DNA of 64,000 nt. Origin: Pseudomonas capeferrum. Lineage in GTDB: Bacteria > Pseudomonadota > Gammaproteobacteria > Pseudomonadales > Pseudomonadaceae. Positions 1 through 8,228 of this stretch are shown in pieces. The first letter of the stretch is position 1. Each line of letters begins with the position of its first letter. Below the pieces are notes generated by a model. That model had not been told where the DNA came from, searched no databases, and worked only from the letters and a program-made list of their open reading frames with translations. The DNA lies in contig NZ_JAAMQM010000001.1 in NCBI RefSeq assembly GCF_013523055.1, positions 248,001-312,000 of the forward strand. Direction: 5' to 3'. The position numbers and the translations under genes are program-made.

Positions 1-293
1 CCAGCGATGACGCGCGTTTCTGGATGCCCGGCCCGGGTGAGCTGAACAAGGCGCAGATTGCCGGTTTCTTCGAACAGGTCAGCCCGCTGATTCTCAACAT
101 GCGCTTCACCATCCACGGCATCGCAGAGGAAGGCGAACGTGTCGCGGTGGAGGCCAGTGGTCTGGCGCGCCTGGCGAATGGCAAGCCGTACGCCAACGAG
201 TACCATTTCCTGTTCATCGTCAACGACGGCCGCATCGTGGTCATGAAGGAATACGCCGACACTGCGCCGGCCGCGGTGTTCTTCGAAAGCTGA
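1..293 (+). CDS. SnoaL/NTF2-like protein, start outside window
   Basis: The frame is open from base 3, so the true start lies to the left. The visible part begins SDDARFWMPGPGE, the usual fingerprint of the SnoaL/ketosteroid-isomerase-like fold, and continues with an MRFTIHGI strand, an ANEYHFLFIVNDGRIV strand pair and a short C-terminal tail. Members of this cone-shaped fold act as small isomerases, cyclases or accessory proteins. Catalytic residues cannot be assigned from half a protein. It lies just before a degraded stretch and a flavin monooxygenase, in line with an aromatic or terpenoid catabolic cluster. The substrate is unknown. Confidence 0.75.
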   Translation, partial: SDDARFWMPGPGELNKAQIAGFFEQVSPLILNMRFTIHGIAEEGERVAVEASGLARLANGKPYANEYHFLFIVNDGRIVVMKEYADTAPAAVFFES

Positions 294-425
294 TCCCTAC
301 CCCGCAGGGTGCAATGCCTTGCGGGGCCTTTCTACAAGGAACGGAGTTATGCAATCCCAAGCATCATCTTTGCGCCACCCTCCAGGCGGCTGACCCGCTA
401 TCACCGTATTTCCCTTTGCCAATAA

Positions 426-674
426 CCAATAATCCGTTACGACGGTCCGCCCGGGCATCGGTTCGAGAAGAGGAAACCCGACCATGAACCTCCAGGCTTC
501 CAGCAACTTGGCGGTACCACGACCGACCTACCAGCGACTGCGCCGATCCAGCGCCGCTACCAGTTCGTCCGCGACAAGCTGATCAACTTCCAGCAGAACT
601 GGGCGCCGAGCGGCATGGCACTGTATCTCGACCGGAACATCATCCGCGGCCTCGACCGGATGCCTATCTACTGA
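426..674 (+). pseudogene. Start-less protein remnant
   Basis: This 82-codon frame is open from just after a TAA at 423 to a TGA at 672-674. It contains protein-like sequence (GPPGHRFEKRKP, then RRYQFVRDKLINFQQNW and LYLDRNIIRGLDRMPIY). It has no ATG, GTG or TTG in frame and no Shine-Dalgarno site. The nearest ATG (484) opens another frame that stops after 32 codons. I read it as the C-terminal relic of a decayed gene. I do not recognise the family. Nothing else gene-like is seen between 294 and 826. Confidence 0.35.
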
Positions 675-697
675 TCCAGGTTAACAAAAGGCGCGCG

Positions 698-714
698 GCT
701 ATCTTTGGGTAGGT
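698..714 (+). promoter_or_regulatory. Shared 17-bp upstream motif, copy 1
   Basis: GCTATCTTTGGGTAGGT lies 112 bp before the flavin monooxygenase start. A copy with one mismatch occurs at 2738-2754 before the Tat-signal/flavoprotein operon. It may be an activator site or promoter element shared by both transcripts; this is inferred only from the repetition. Confidence 0.45.
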
Positions 715-826
715 ACTCCCCGGCCCCATCGGCGAAAGAATCCCCAGCAGCGTCCAGCACGATCCTGCCGGACCACGAGTCGGTTCACTCATCCGAACCC
801 AAGAACAAGAGCCACGGAGACTCCCC

Positions 827-2098
827 ATGAACAAAGGTAAACGCATCGTCATCGTCGGCGCTGGTCCTGCCGGCCTGGTCACCGCCCTGGGCCTGGCGCG
901 CCAGGGTGCCCAGGTCACCGTCATCGACCGAGAGGACGATATCCTGCGCTGGCCCCGCGCCATGGTCTATTTGCCCTCGACCCTCAAGGTCCTCGACGAG
1001 ATCGGCCTGCTGGACAAGGCCAAGAGCGTTGCCGCCTGGGGGCACGAATACAACCTGCGCTTTCCGTTGACCGGCAACATCGGCCGCCTCGACTACCACC
1101 TGATAGAGGACTTGACGCCTTACTCCTTCAACCTGCATTTCGGCCAGGATGTGCTTGCCGAGATGATCCTCGAGGAGTTTCTCAAGCTGCCGGGCGCGGA
1201 AATGCGTTGGAAGACTTCATTCGATACCGTCGAGCAAGCTGCCGATTGCGTACAGGTATCCCTGCATACCCCAAACGGCCCGCGCACCATCGAGGCCGAC
1301 TGGCTGATCGGCACGGATGGAGCGCGTTCCAGCGTGCGCAAGGATCTCGGCGTGGAGTTCGAGGGCTTCACCTGGGAAGACATCTTCATGGCCACCAACG
1401 TCCTCTACGACTTCGACAAGTACGGCTACGCGCCTTCGACCATGGTCGCCGATCCGGATCACTGGTGCGTGATCGCCAAGATCGATGACAAGCAGCAGTG
1501 GCGCATCGCCTACGGCGAGGACAGCAGGCTCTCCGAGGAGACCCGCATGGCACGTATCAAGGAACGCTTCAAGCACTTCCTGCCTGATCCGGATGCGCCG
1601 CTCGAACTGCTCGCGGCCAATTCCTACCGGGTCCACCAGCGTTCAGCCGCTACCTACCGGGTTGGGCGTGTGTTCCTCGCTGGCGACGCCGCTCACGCCA
1701 CCAACCCGATCGGCGGCATGGGCTTCACCTCCGGCGTGCAGGACGCCAACACCCTGATCAAATGCTTGGGCGGGGTGATCAACGGTACGCTGGCCGAAGA
1801 TGCCCTGGACTGGTATGCCTACGAGCGTCGCCGCTGCTTCCTGGAGATCGCCAACCCTACCGCCATCGAGTTCAAACGTCGCACCCAGGAGCGCGACACT
1901 GCCAAACGCATGGAGGACGAGGCCAACATGTTCGCCCTGATGGCCGACCGCGAGATGTCTCGCCAGGCAATGATGTCGATTTTCAATCTGTCCGGTCGCG
2001 ACTACCGGGAGGACTGGAAAACCACCCTGCTGGTCCAGGACCAGTCCGGGCAGACCCCCGCGCTCGGCGCCCACGGCGGGGTCAAGCTCGAGGCCTGA
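827..2098 (+). CDS. FAD-dependent class A aromatic monooxygenase
   Basis: This 423-residue protein begins with the dinucleotide-binding loop IVGAGPAGLVTALGLARQG and an acidic end of the second strand (VIDRE). It carries a DG motif near residue 165 (IGTDGARSSVRK) and the FAD ribityl-binding GD motif (VFLAGDAAHATNPIGGMG, about 280-300). That order defines class A flavoprotein hydroxylases of the UbiH/MhpA/PHBH type, which use NAD(P)H and O2 to hydroxylate aromatic rings in the cytoplasm. Length is normal for the single-domain family. GGAG precedes the ATG. With a VAO-type oxidase downstream it probably hydroxylates a phenolic intermediate; the exact substrate cannot be told. Confidence 0.88.
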   Translation: MNKGKRIVIVGAGPAGLVTALGLARQGAQVTVIDREDDILRWPRAMVYLPSTLKVLDEIGLLDKAKSVAAWGHEYNLRFPLTGNIGRLDYHLIEDLTPYSFNLHFGQDVLAEMILEEFLKLPGAEMRWKTSFDTVEQAADCVQVSLHTPNGPRTIEADWLIGTDGARSSVRKDLGVEFEGFTWEDIFMATNVLYDFDKYGYAPSTMVADPDHWCVIAKIDDKQQWRIAYGEDSRLSEETRMARIKERFKHFLPDPDAPLELLAANSYRVHQRSAATYRVGRVFLAGDAAHATNPIGGMGFTSGVQDANTLIKCLGGVINGTLAEDALDWYAYERRRCFLEIANPTAIEFKRRTQERDTAKRMEDEANMFALMADREMSRQAMMSIFNLSGRDYREDWKTTLLVQDQSGQTPALGAHGGVKLEA

Positions 2099-2206
2099 CG
2101 TACTCTGCCCTCCGAGCGGACCTGCTGGCGATCATGGCGCATCGAAATCGCGTGGATCGCCGGCAGGCTGGTTCCTTCAGTCTTCCCATCCCCGCGAGGA
2201 AACCCC

Positions 2207-2425
2207 ATGCTCTTCACCGTCGCCCAAGTATTGAGCCCGACGCAGGTCGCCTATGATCCCGAGACTCAGGAGCTCAACGTGCAGTACCACAATCCGCACC
2301 GCGCCAGTGGCGGGAGGACCTTGCAGGTCCGTTTCCCCAAGGACGCACTGAGGGAATTGCTGCTGGAAATCCGCCGTCTGGAAGCCGCTCCAGGCAAGCC
2401 GCTGGAACGACTGTTCGCAAACTGA
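2207..2425 (+). CDS. Small conserved-looking hypothetical protein
   Basis: A 72-residue soluble protein with alternating strands (SPTQVAYDPETQELNVQYH, RTLQVRFPKDAL) and a C-terminal helix. It has a Shine-Dalgarno-like GAGGAAA about 5 bp before the ATG. It follows the monooxygenase by 108 bp in the same direction and converges on the TatA gene. No cysteine pairs, signal peptide or membrane segment are seen. I do not recognise the family. Confidence 0.5.
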   Translation: MLFTVAQVLSPTQVAYDPETQELNVQYHNPHRASGGRTLQVRFPKDALRELLLEIRRLEAAPGKPLERLFAN

Positions 2426-2434
2426 TCCAGACCG

Positions 2435-2635
2435 TCAGGAACGTGTCTGCCGCTCAGATCCCGCCTCGTCGTGCAGACTTGGCGGTTCCACCTCCTCCGC
2501 GAGTGACTGGCGGAACCCCTTGATCGCCGCGCCCACGTCCGCCCCCATGCCGCGCAGACGCTTGCCGCCGAAAAATACCAGCACCAGCAGCAACACAATG
2601 CCCATCTTCCACAAGCTGACTCCCGCAAATCCCAT
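2435..2635 (-). CDS. tatA: TatA/E-type Tat translocase component
   Basis: This 66-residue protein has the full TatA plan: a short periplasmic N-terminus (MGFAGVSLWK), one membrane helix (MGIVLLLVLVFFGGKRL), the FGGK hinge, an amphipathic helix (GMGADVGAAIKGFRQSL) and a charged tail. TatA oligomers form the passage for folded Tat substrates in the inner membrane. The start is fixed by GGAGGTAG just upstream; a longer 314-codon frame without a Shine-Dalgarno site is rejected. Host Pseudomonas normally has tatABC elsewhere, so this is an extra copy. It sits back to back with a Tat-signal gene at 2988, which suggests dedicated export. Confidence 0.85.
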   Translation of the reverse strand: MGFAGVSLWKMGIVLLLVLVFFGGKRLRGMGADVGAAIKGFRQSLAEEVEPPSLHDEAGSERQTRS

Positions 2636-2737
2636 CTCTACCTCCACGATTCGCAATTGATCTGATCCGCTCCCGGTGGAAACCTCCACCAAGGACCGTG
2701 ACCCAAGCCAGAATGGCACGTCCGGTACGGAGGAAAC

Positions 2738-2754
2738 GCTATCTTTTGGTAGGT
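2738..2754 (+). promoter_or_regulatory. Shared 17-bp upstream motif, copy 2
   Basis: GCTATCTTTTGGTAGGT matches the copy at 698-714 at 16 of 17 positions. It lies 233 bp before the Tat-signal gene, within the 350-bp gap that separates it from the divergent TatA gene. The rest of that gap shows no gene. Confidence 0.45.
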
Positions 2755-2987
2755 GATCACCTCTACCGGCGACCTCGACAATCAATCCTGCCTGCTTGTC
2801 CGCCCTGCTCTCGCGGCGGCCATAAGAACAAACGACAACGCACAGGAGATATCTGCCATGCCCTCTGGATCCCCCCGGTCCGGCTCGATCCGAACCGCGC
2901 CCAGGCCCTCGGAGCCGCAATCCTGAACCCCCAACCACCACGCCGCAGCAATACCGTGCGCCGGCGGGATTCGATCCGGGAAACATC

Positions 2988-3596
2988 ATGAACAGACGCA
3001 CATTCCTCAAGACCAGCCTGGCTGGCGCAGCGATTCCCGCATTGGCCAGCGTCGGGCACTTCAGCCTGGCCGACACATTATCTGCCTGGGGCGGTGGTCT
3101 GCCCGAACTGGTCATTTCCGATGCCCGTTTCGCCGCCTGCCAGCGCTTTGGCAGCGCGGCTGAACAGGCCGGACTGGCCCATGTTGCCATCGACGGCGAC
3201 GTTACCGCACTGTGGTTCCAGCGCCTCGACCCGCAATGGCGCAAGGCACCGACGGTGATCGCCGGCTTGACCGCCCGCCAGCCTCTGTTCGTCCTAGAGC
3301 GTCTGGCCTGGGACCGAGGTATGCGCGTGGTGCTGCGCGTGGAACATGACTGGAATGCCGATGGCAGCATCGAGCACACCCTCGACGCTCCCGAGCATCA
3401 GTTGCCGGAACTGACGGCCCTTTTCAACGGCAATGCCGACTGGAGCGAACGCTTTGCCCGGCTCAGCGCCAGTTGTTCGTGGAATCTGGCTCGCACGCCC
3501 TGCGCCCAAAGTACCGCCCGCTCGCCCTCCCACCTCCACAGCGGCAGTCCAGCACCCCTGGTGAGCTGGGTCATCGCCCCCACCCAGCGCGCCTAA
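2988..3596 (+). CDS. Tat-exported protein, candidate partner of the flavoprotein
   Basis: The 202-residue product starts MNRRTFLKTSLAGAAIPALA, a clear twin-arginine signal (RRTFLK) with a hydrophobic h-region. The mature part (LVISDARFAACQRF, VTALWFQRLDPQW, LFVLERLAWDRG) has no metal or cofactor motif that I can name. It sits 29 bp before the VAO-type flavoprotein gene, which lacks any export signal although its electron acceptor cytochrome is periplasmic. I infer that this protein may escort the flavoprotein through the Tat pore. The family itself is not recognised with certainty. Confidence 0.75.
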   Translation: MNRRTFLKTSLAGAAIPALASVGHFSLADTLSAWGGGLPELVISDARFAACQRFGSAAEQAGLAHVAIDGDVTALWFQRLDPQWRKAPTVIAGLTARQPLFVLERLAWDRGMRVVLRVEHDWNADGSIEHTLDAPEHQLPELTALFNGNADWSERFARLSASCSWNLARTPCAQSTARSPSHLHSGSPAPLVSWVIAPTQRA

Positions 3597-3625
3597 GCCT
3601 GCTCAAGAATAAAAAGGAACCCAAT

Positions 3626-5284
3626 ATGCGCCAACCACCCGGCATCAGCAGCCAGGATTTCGTCGAGGTCATCCGCCTATTCAGCGAGGTCGTCGGCAAG
3701 GAATGGGTCTTCACCAGTGACGAGGACCTGCATCTGTACCGCGACGCCTATTCGCCCTACTGGGGTGAAGCCGAGGAGCGCATCGCCTCGGCCGCCGTGG
3801 CACCCGCCTCCACCGAGGAAGTGCAAGCGCTCATGCGCATTGCCAACCGCTTCAAGATTCCCATGTATCCCATTTCCACCGGCAAGAACCTCGGTTACGG
3901 CGGTTCTGCGCCAACCTACTCGGGCTCGGTAGTGCTCGACCTCAAGCGTATGAACCGCATCCTCGAGGTAAACGAGAAGCAGGCCTACTGCGTGGTGGAG
4001 CCAGGCGTCAGCTACTTCGACATGTACCGCCACCTGCAGGAAAACAGCATCAGGCTGTGGATCGATGTGCCTGATCCTGGCTGGGGCAGCATGCTCGGCA
4101 ACGCCATCGATCGCGGCGCCGGCTATACCTCCTCGCAGTTCCGCAACCACTTCGACGCCCACTGTGGCATGGAGGTGGTGCTGGCCGACGGCACGCTGAT
4201 GCGCACCGGTATGGGCGCGATGCCAGGCTCGGATACCTGGCAGATGTACAAGACCGGTTTCGGCCCCTGGATCGACGGAATCTTCAGCCAGTCCAATTTT
4301 GGTGTGGTCACCAAGATGGGATTCTGGCTGATGCCCGAACCGGAAGCGTTCCTCAAGGGGGTAGTGCACCTGCCGCGCTACAAGGACATGATTCCCCTGG
4401 TCGATATCATGACCCACCTGGAAAACACCAAGGTGTTCACAGGCTACCCGGACATTAATAGCCCGGTCCTCGGCACACCGAGCCTGGCCGGCCTGCACGA
4501 CTTCCTGGCGCATGGCCCGGAACCGCGCGACGACGAGTACATGCAGCTGTTGCAGCGCGGTGCCGCGCCGGAGGAGTACGAGGCCTATGGCAAGCGCAAC
4601 AAGATTCCATTCTGGAGCTGTGCCTTCACCTTTTACGGCCCGGAGAAGGTAATCCGCGCGCAGTGGGAGAACGTGCAGGCGCGCTATCGCCAGGCACTCC
4701 CCGACGCCACCTTCGAGGAAAAGGAGTTCTACAACCTGCCGCTAAGCGAGGAGCAGAAGGAGAAGGTGCAGTATCCAGCGCAGTTCGGCATCCCTAACCT
4801 GCGGACCTTCGCCATCGGCGCACGCTCGAGCTGGAACCCGGCACCGCCGTCGGACGGCCACGCCTGGTTCTCGCCGATCATCCCGCGCGATGGCGCGGCG
4901 ATCCTCAAGATCAACGACGTGCTCGGCAAGGCGGCCAAGGAGCTCGGCGTGCCACTGGTGTTCGCCATGAACGTACCGGTGCCATCCTGGGAGCGGTGTT
5001 TCGTGTTCATCATCCCGTTCTATATCACCAAGGACGCGAAGCGTAACAAGGAGATCCGCGAGGCGTTTCGCAAGCTGATCAAGCTGGCCGCGGAGCATGG
5101 CTGGGGCGAATACCGCACGGCAGCGGCCTTCCAGGGCGACGTGATGGACACCTACTCATTCAACGACCATGCCCTGCTGCGCTTCCACGAGACGCTCAAG
5201 GATGCGATCGACCCCAACGGCGTTCTATCGCCGGGCCGCTATGGCATCTGGCCGAAACACCTGCGCAAGGAGAAGAAGGCATGA
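3626..5284 (+). CDS. VAO-family phenolic flavoprotein (4-cresol/eugenol hydroxylase type)
   Basis: The 552-residue protein has the FAD_binding_4 domain first (PMYPISTGKNLGYGGSAP near residues 80-97, then CVVEPGVSYFDMYRHLQ) and a cresol-dehydrogenase-like substrate domain after it. EYRT at 495-498 matches the Tyr-Arg pair that binds the phenolate in vanillyl-alcohol oxidase and PchF. Such enzymes dehydrogenate or hydroxylate the para side chain of 4-alkylphenols, passing electrons to a c-type cytochrome. ATG 3626 is chosen because AAGGAA precedes it and homologous sequence starts there. The stop overlaps the cytochrome start (ATGA), implying coupled translation. The exact substrate (cresol, ethylphenol, eugenol) is unresolved. 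Confidence 0.88.
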   Translation: MRQPPGISSQDFVEVIRLFSEVVGKEWVFTSDEDLHLYRDAYSPYWGEAEERIASAAVAPASTEEVQALMRIANRFKIPMYPISTGKNLGYGGSAPTYSGSVVLDLKRMNRILEVNEKQAYCVVEPGVSYFDMYRHLQENSIRLWIDVPDPGWGSMLGNAIDRGAGYTSSQFRNHFDAHCGMEVVLADGTLMRTGMGAMPGSDTWQMYKTGFGPWIDGIFSQSNFGVVTKMGFWLMPEPEAFLKGVVHLPRYKDMIPLVDIMTHLENTKVFTGYPDINSPVLGTPSLAGLHDFLAHGPEPRDDEYMQLLQRGAAPEEYEAYGKRNKIPFWSCAFTFYGPEKVIRAQWENVQARYRQALPDATFEEKEFYNLPLSEEQKEKVQYPAQFGIPNLRTFAIGARSSWNPAPPSDGHAWFSPIIPRDGAAILKINDVLGKAAKELGVPLVFAMNVPVPSWERCFVFIIPFYITKDAKRNKEIREAFRKLIKLAAEHGWGEYRTAAAFQGDVMDTYSFNDHALLRFHETLKDAIDPNGVLSPGRYGIWPKHLRKEKKA

Positions 5285-5634
5285 AGTTCACCTCTGCACT
5301 GATCCTGGCAGGTTTCTACCTGAGCAATTCGCTGGGCGCCTGGGCCGGCGAGGACGCACAGGGCAAGCAAGTATTCGAAAAATGGTGCATGCCCTGTCAC
5401 GGCAAGGGTACCGAGTATCCCGGCACCTTGGCACTGGACGCCCGCTACAAGGGCGCGGTGCCTGGCGCCCTGGAGGATCGCACCGATCTTGCTCCGGCCT
5501 TGGTCCAGTATTTCGTGCGCAATGGCATTTCGGTGATGCCGTTCTTCCGCAAGACCGAGATCAGCGACAGTGAGCTGGATGCTCTGACCCGTTACCTACA
5601 GAAACAGCCGGCACAGGCTGCTGCGCAGCCCTGA
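5281..5634 (+). CDS. Periplasmic cytochrome c, electron acceptor of the flavoprotein
   Basis: The 117-residue product has a Sec signal peptide (MKFTSALILAGFYLSNSLGAWA), one haem-attachment site CMPCH near residue 38 and a distal methionine candidate in SVMPFF. Size and layout fit the small cytochrome subunit (PchC/EhyA type) of flavocytochrome alkylphenol hydroxylases. It overlaps the flavoprotein gene by 4 bp. It should carry electrons from the flavoprotein to the respiratory chain in the periplasm. Confidence 0.88.
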   Translation: MKFTSALILAGFYLSNSLGAWAGEDAQGKQVFEKWCMPCHGKGTEYPGTLALDARYKGAVPGALEDRTDLAPALVQYFVRNGISVMPFFRKTEISDSELDALTRYLQKQPAQAAAQP

Positions 5635-5644
5635 GGAGCACAGC

Positions 5645-6292
5645 ATCAAAATCATAATCTTCGGCGCGCTCGGTCGGGCCGGCCGCCATCTCTGCCTAGA
5701 AGCCCTTGCTCGCGGCCACGAAGTCGTGGCAGTCAGTCGATCTATCACTGCTGGGCTTCCCCCCCACCCGAAGCTTCACCTGGCCCATGGCGACGTGACG
5801 AACTCGGCGCAGGTCAGACAATTGGTTGCGGGGTCGGACGCGGTAATCAACTGCATATCTCCACGCCCAAGTCCGAGTGGCCCTGCTTGCTCGCTCGAGG
5901 ATGCTGCTCGGGCCTTGATCAAGGGACTGCAACAGATATCGGTCAAGCGATTGCTGGTGGTCGGTGGAGCCGGCAGTCTTGAAGTGGAACCAGGGGTGAC
6001 GCTGAAAAGCCTCCCTGATTTCCCGGCAGAGTACCTGCCCGAGGCTAATGCTCAAGGGAAGGCGCTCGAGGTCTACAGGAAAGAGGCCGGCGCCCTGGAC
6101 TGGACCTATATAAGTCCAGCCATCTTGTTCGAGGAGGGGGAGCGTCTGAACCGATACCGCACAACCGATGATCACCTGCTCACTGACGCAGAGGGAATCA
6201 GCTCGATCTCTTTCGCGGACTATGCCGTCGCTTCCATCGACGAATTAGAATGTCCGAGGCACATCAAAAAACGCTTCGGTGTTGCCTATTAA
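5645..6292 (+). pseudogene. YwnB/COG2910-type NAD(P)-binding protein with ATC in place of start codon
   Basis: Coding similarity starts at 5645 with IKIIIFGALGRAGRHLC, the expected N-terminal Rossmann strand and glycine loop. It runs through LKSLPDFPAEYLPEA and LDWTYISPAILFEEGE to FGVAY, the layout of the atypical SDR family of NAD(P)H-binding proteins. GGAG stands 6 bp before the ATC at 5645, exactly where an ATG would be. No ATG, GTG or TTG occurs in frame before the GTG at 5726, which would delete the nucleotide-binding loop. Either ATC is a weak start or the gene has lost its start. It follows the cytochrome gene by 10 bp. Confidence 0.7.
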
Positions 6293-6734
6293 CCCTCACT
6301 CAGCGCCCTCCCTTTGGACCTGGACCTGGCCCTAGGGCCGGAAGACGAACAGATATAAAGAGTCTCCTTCATGCGCTTCTAGGCTTACTGCCCCATAGGT
6401 CTCCATGCTTTCTCTGAGCAGTATGAACGATAGCTATGCTGTCGCTGAGCCTTTCGCCCTGCCGAGGATTTGATGGGGGCCTTCAACGTCTACACAGCCT
6501 TGGCAGGGCGTAGCGAAAAAGGCGGCGTTTTACTCTCCGTTTACACGTGTACGCATGGAGGCGAGATCGAGCAACTCAAGGCCGAGAACGAAGTCCCGGC
6601 CAAAGAGCGCAATCGTCTCCGCGAGGACAAGCAAGGCCTGCTGGAAGCCGGCGCGCATCTGCTGTGACCCATCCGCTACACGCATAACCCCCTCTACAGC
6701 TCAAGCCATTCTGGATCCGCTCCAGCCATTCCTC
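6293..6734. other. Gene-poor stretch
   Basis: Only short frames are found here. One (6470-6667) encodes a brief coiled-coil-like piece (EIEQLKAENEVPAKERNRLRED) without a convincing ribosome site. It may be a gene fragment; I see nothing firmer. Confidence 0.3.
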
Positions 6735-7031
6735 ATAACTCACTTCATCATCACCTACCGCATCAAAGGCGACGAAACCTACCAAGCCCGGTATGACTCG
6801 TTTATCCGCAAGAAGGATGCCGGCGGCCAGACATTCTGGAACGAGACCTCCTCGTTCTACGCTCTTACGTCGCCGAGGTCCGCCGCCGAGCTATGTCGAT
6901 CCCTCTGTAACGACACTGACTTCGACTGCTGCAAGGATGCAGGGGTAGTCATCGACACCACGAACAAGCGTCTGCATCTAGCGGATGCGATTCAAAACCA
7001 CGACCTTTTGAAGGAGTGCATCGGCTTCTGA
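6735..7031 (+). pseudogene. Small hypothetical protein, start lost
   Basis: The sequence THFIITYRIKGDETYQARYDSFIRK onward reads like a complete 98-residue protein with a ferredoxin-like strand-helix start, a pattern seen in SinR/Cas2-like small proteins. It continues FWNETSSFYALTSPRSAAELCRSL. At the expected start stands ATA (6735) rather than ATG, with no Shine-Dalgarno site and no alternative start nearby. The frame upstream is open but does not look coding. I regard it as a decayed gene; the fold assignment is tentative. Confidence 0.35.
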
Positions 7032-7240
7032 GTATGCTCACCTCAATAGCACCTCGTCACCTCGGCATGTGCTGACTCCAGTGTTGAAAACCACTGAGTG
7101 GTTCAACCCCGTCAGCGGTTCCCTGGAGCAAGGCTGAGTATCAATAAACAGCTTACGATCGATAAGGGCGGACTCTACCACCGACCTCCGGATTATGAGC
7201 CCGGCGAACTGACCACTGTTCTACCCTGCAACAGAAACGA

Positions 7241-7268
7241 AAAAGCCCGACGCAATGGTCGGGCTTTT
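7241..7268 (+). terminator. Intrinsic terminator
   Basis: AAAAGCCCGAC and GTCGGGCTTTT form an 11-bp stem with a 6-nt loop. The T-run at 7265-7268 and the flanking A-run make it usable in both directions. It closes the gene-poor region; the SDR gene ends 92 bp further on, facing it. Confidence 0.8.
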
Positions 7269-7359
7269 CTTTCGATCCCCTCACGCTCAAGGATCGGATG
7301 AGGGTCAGTAATTTGCTCATTTGCCCATTGATGTCAATGACGAAGAACGGAATTTATCC

Positions 7360-8199
7360 TCAAACCGGCGTGCCAGGTTTGATCTCATACGCTTTTTGAA
7401 CGAGCTCGGCACGTTTGCCTAGCCCGTCATTACTTTTACGAGTCCATGCCGCATCAAGTTGCTCACGCTGCTGGGAGATGATCTCTTTGGGCTCCACATT
7501 GCGGTAGCTGTCAATCTCGCCAGTGATAACGCCGATGGTAGTTTCAAAAACCGGCTCAGGATCATATTGCTCATGCGGGAAGGCAAGCTTGTCGTAGTCG
7601 AAAAGACGCTCGGAGGCATCGTCTTGCCAGCTCTTCCAGCTCTCGAACATTCGATCGTTGAACCCTGTAAGGAATGGGCCTGGATTGACCGTAGCCACCT
7701 CGATCCCAAACTCCTTTAACTCCTGACTCATCGCCTCAGCGATCGCCTCAACTGCGTGCTTGGAAGAGGCATAAGCGCCTGCAAACGGGTCTGTGGTCAG
7801 ACCGGCCACTGAAGACATGAATACGATCTTGCCGGCTTTCTTTTTAACCATCTTTTTGACAACGAGCTGGGTCAGCATTAGAGGGCCGATTACGTTGACC
7901 TCATACTGGCGGCGGAGGTTTTCAGCGGGGATGTCCACCGTTGCCCCGCCTTCCGAGATACCAGCATTATTGAGAAGCACGTCTACGTCCCACGTTGCAG
8001 CTTTGCGGCGGTCACCGTCATCGGTGACATCCAGTTTTTCTATTCGAAGTTTCACGCCACGTCGCTGAGCCTCCTGCTCCAAGCCGTGAACTTGCGCAAC
8101 TATTTCTACGCCTGCAATGACTTCAATGCCCTTGGCAGCGAGTCTTAGGGCTACTTCGTAACCAAATCCAGTACCTGCTCCTGTTACGAGAACTTTCAT
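7360..8199 (-). CDS. SDR family oxidoreductase
   Basis: The 279-residue protein is a classical short-chain dehydrogenase. It shows the TGAGTGFG cofactor loop at residues 6-13, NNAG, the catalytic serine in MSSVAG, and YASSK, and ends with PGPFLTG plus a longer C-terminal segment. Such enzymes interconvert alcohols and ketones with NAD(P)H in the cytosol. The residue after strand 2 does not settle NAD versus NADP preference. It lies 29 bp downstream of the HbpS-like gene on the same strand, so the two are probably one transcript. The substrate is unknown. Confidence 0.85.
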   Translation of the reverse strand: MKVLVTGAGTGFGYEVALRLAAKGIEVIAGVEIVAQVHGLEQEAQRRGVKLRIEKLDVTDDGDRRKAATWDVDVLLNNAGISEGGATVDIPAENLRRQYEVNVIGPLMLTQLVVKKMVKKKAGKIVFMSSVAGLTTDPFAGAYASSKHAVEAIAEAMSQELKEFGIEVATVNPGPFLTGFNDRMFESWKSWQDDASERLFDYDKLAFPHEQYDPEPVFETTIGVITGEIDSYRNVEPKEIISQQREQLDAAWTRKSNDGLGKRAELVQKAYEIKPGTPV

Positions 8200-8228
8200 G
8201 TGCTTCTCCTAATAAATGAGATTTTAGG

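Noticed and set aside
297..506. 69-codon minus-strand frame
   Set aside because: No ribosome site and overlaps the decayed plus-strand remnant.
2711..2730. Sigma-54 promoter (TGGCAC ... )
   Set aside because: TGGCACG is present but the -12 box is not TTGC at the needed distance.
2435..3379. A 314-codon minus-strand frame
   Set aside because: Only its last 66 codons look like protein (TatA) and have a ribosome site. The front overlaps the Tat-signal gene on the other strand.
6470..6667. 65-codon plus-strand frame
   Set aside because: Short coiled-coil-like stretch without ribosome site or neighbours; could be a fragment but is not supported as a gene.
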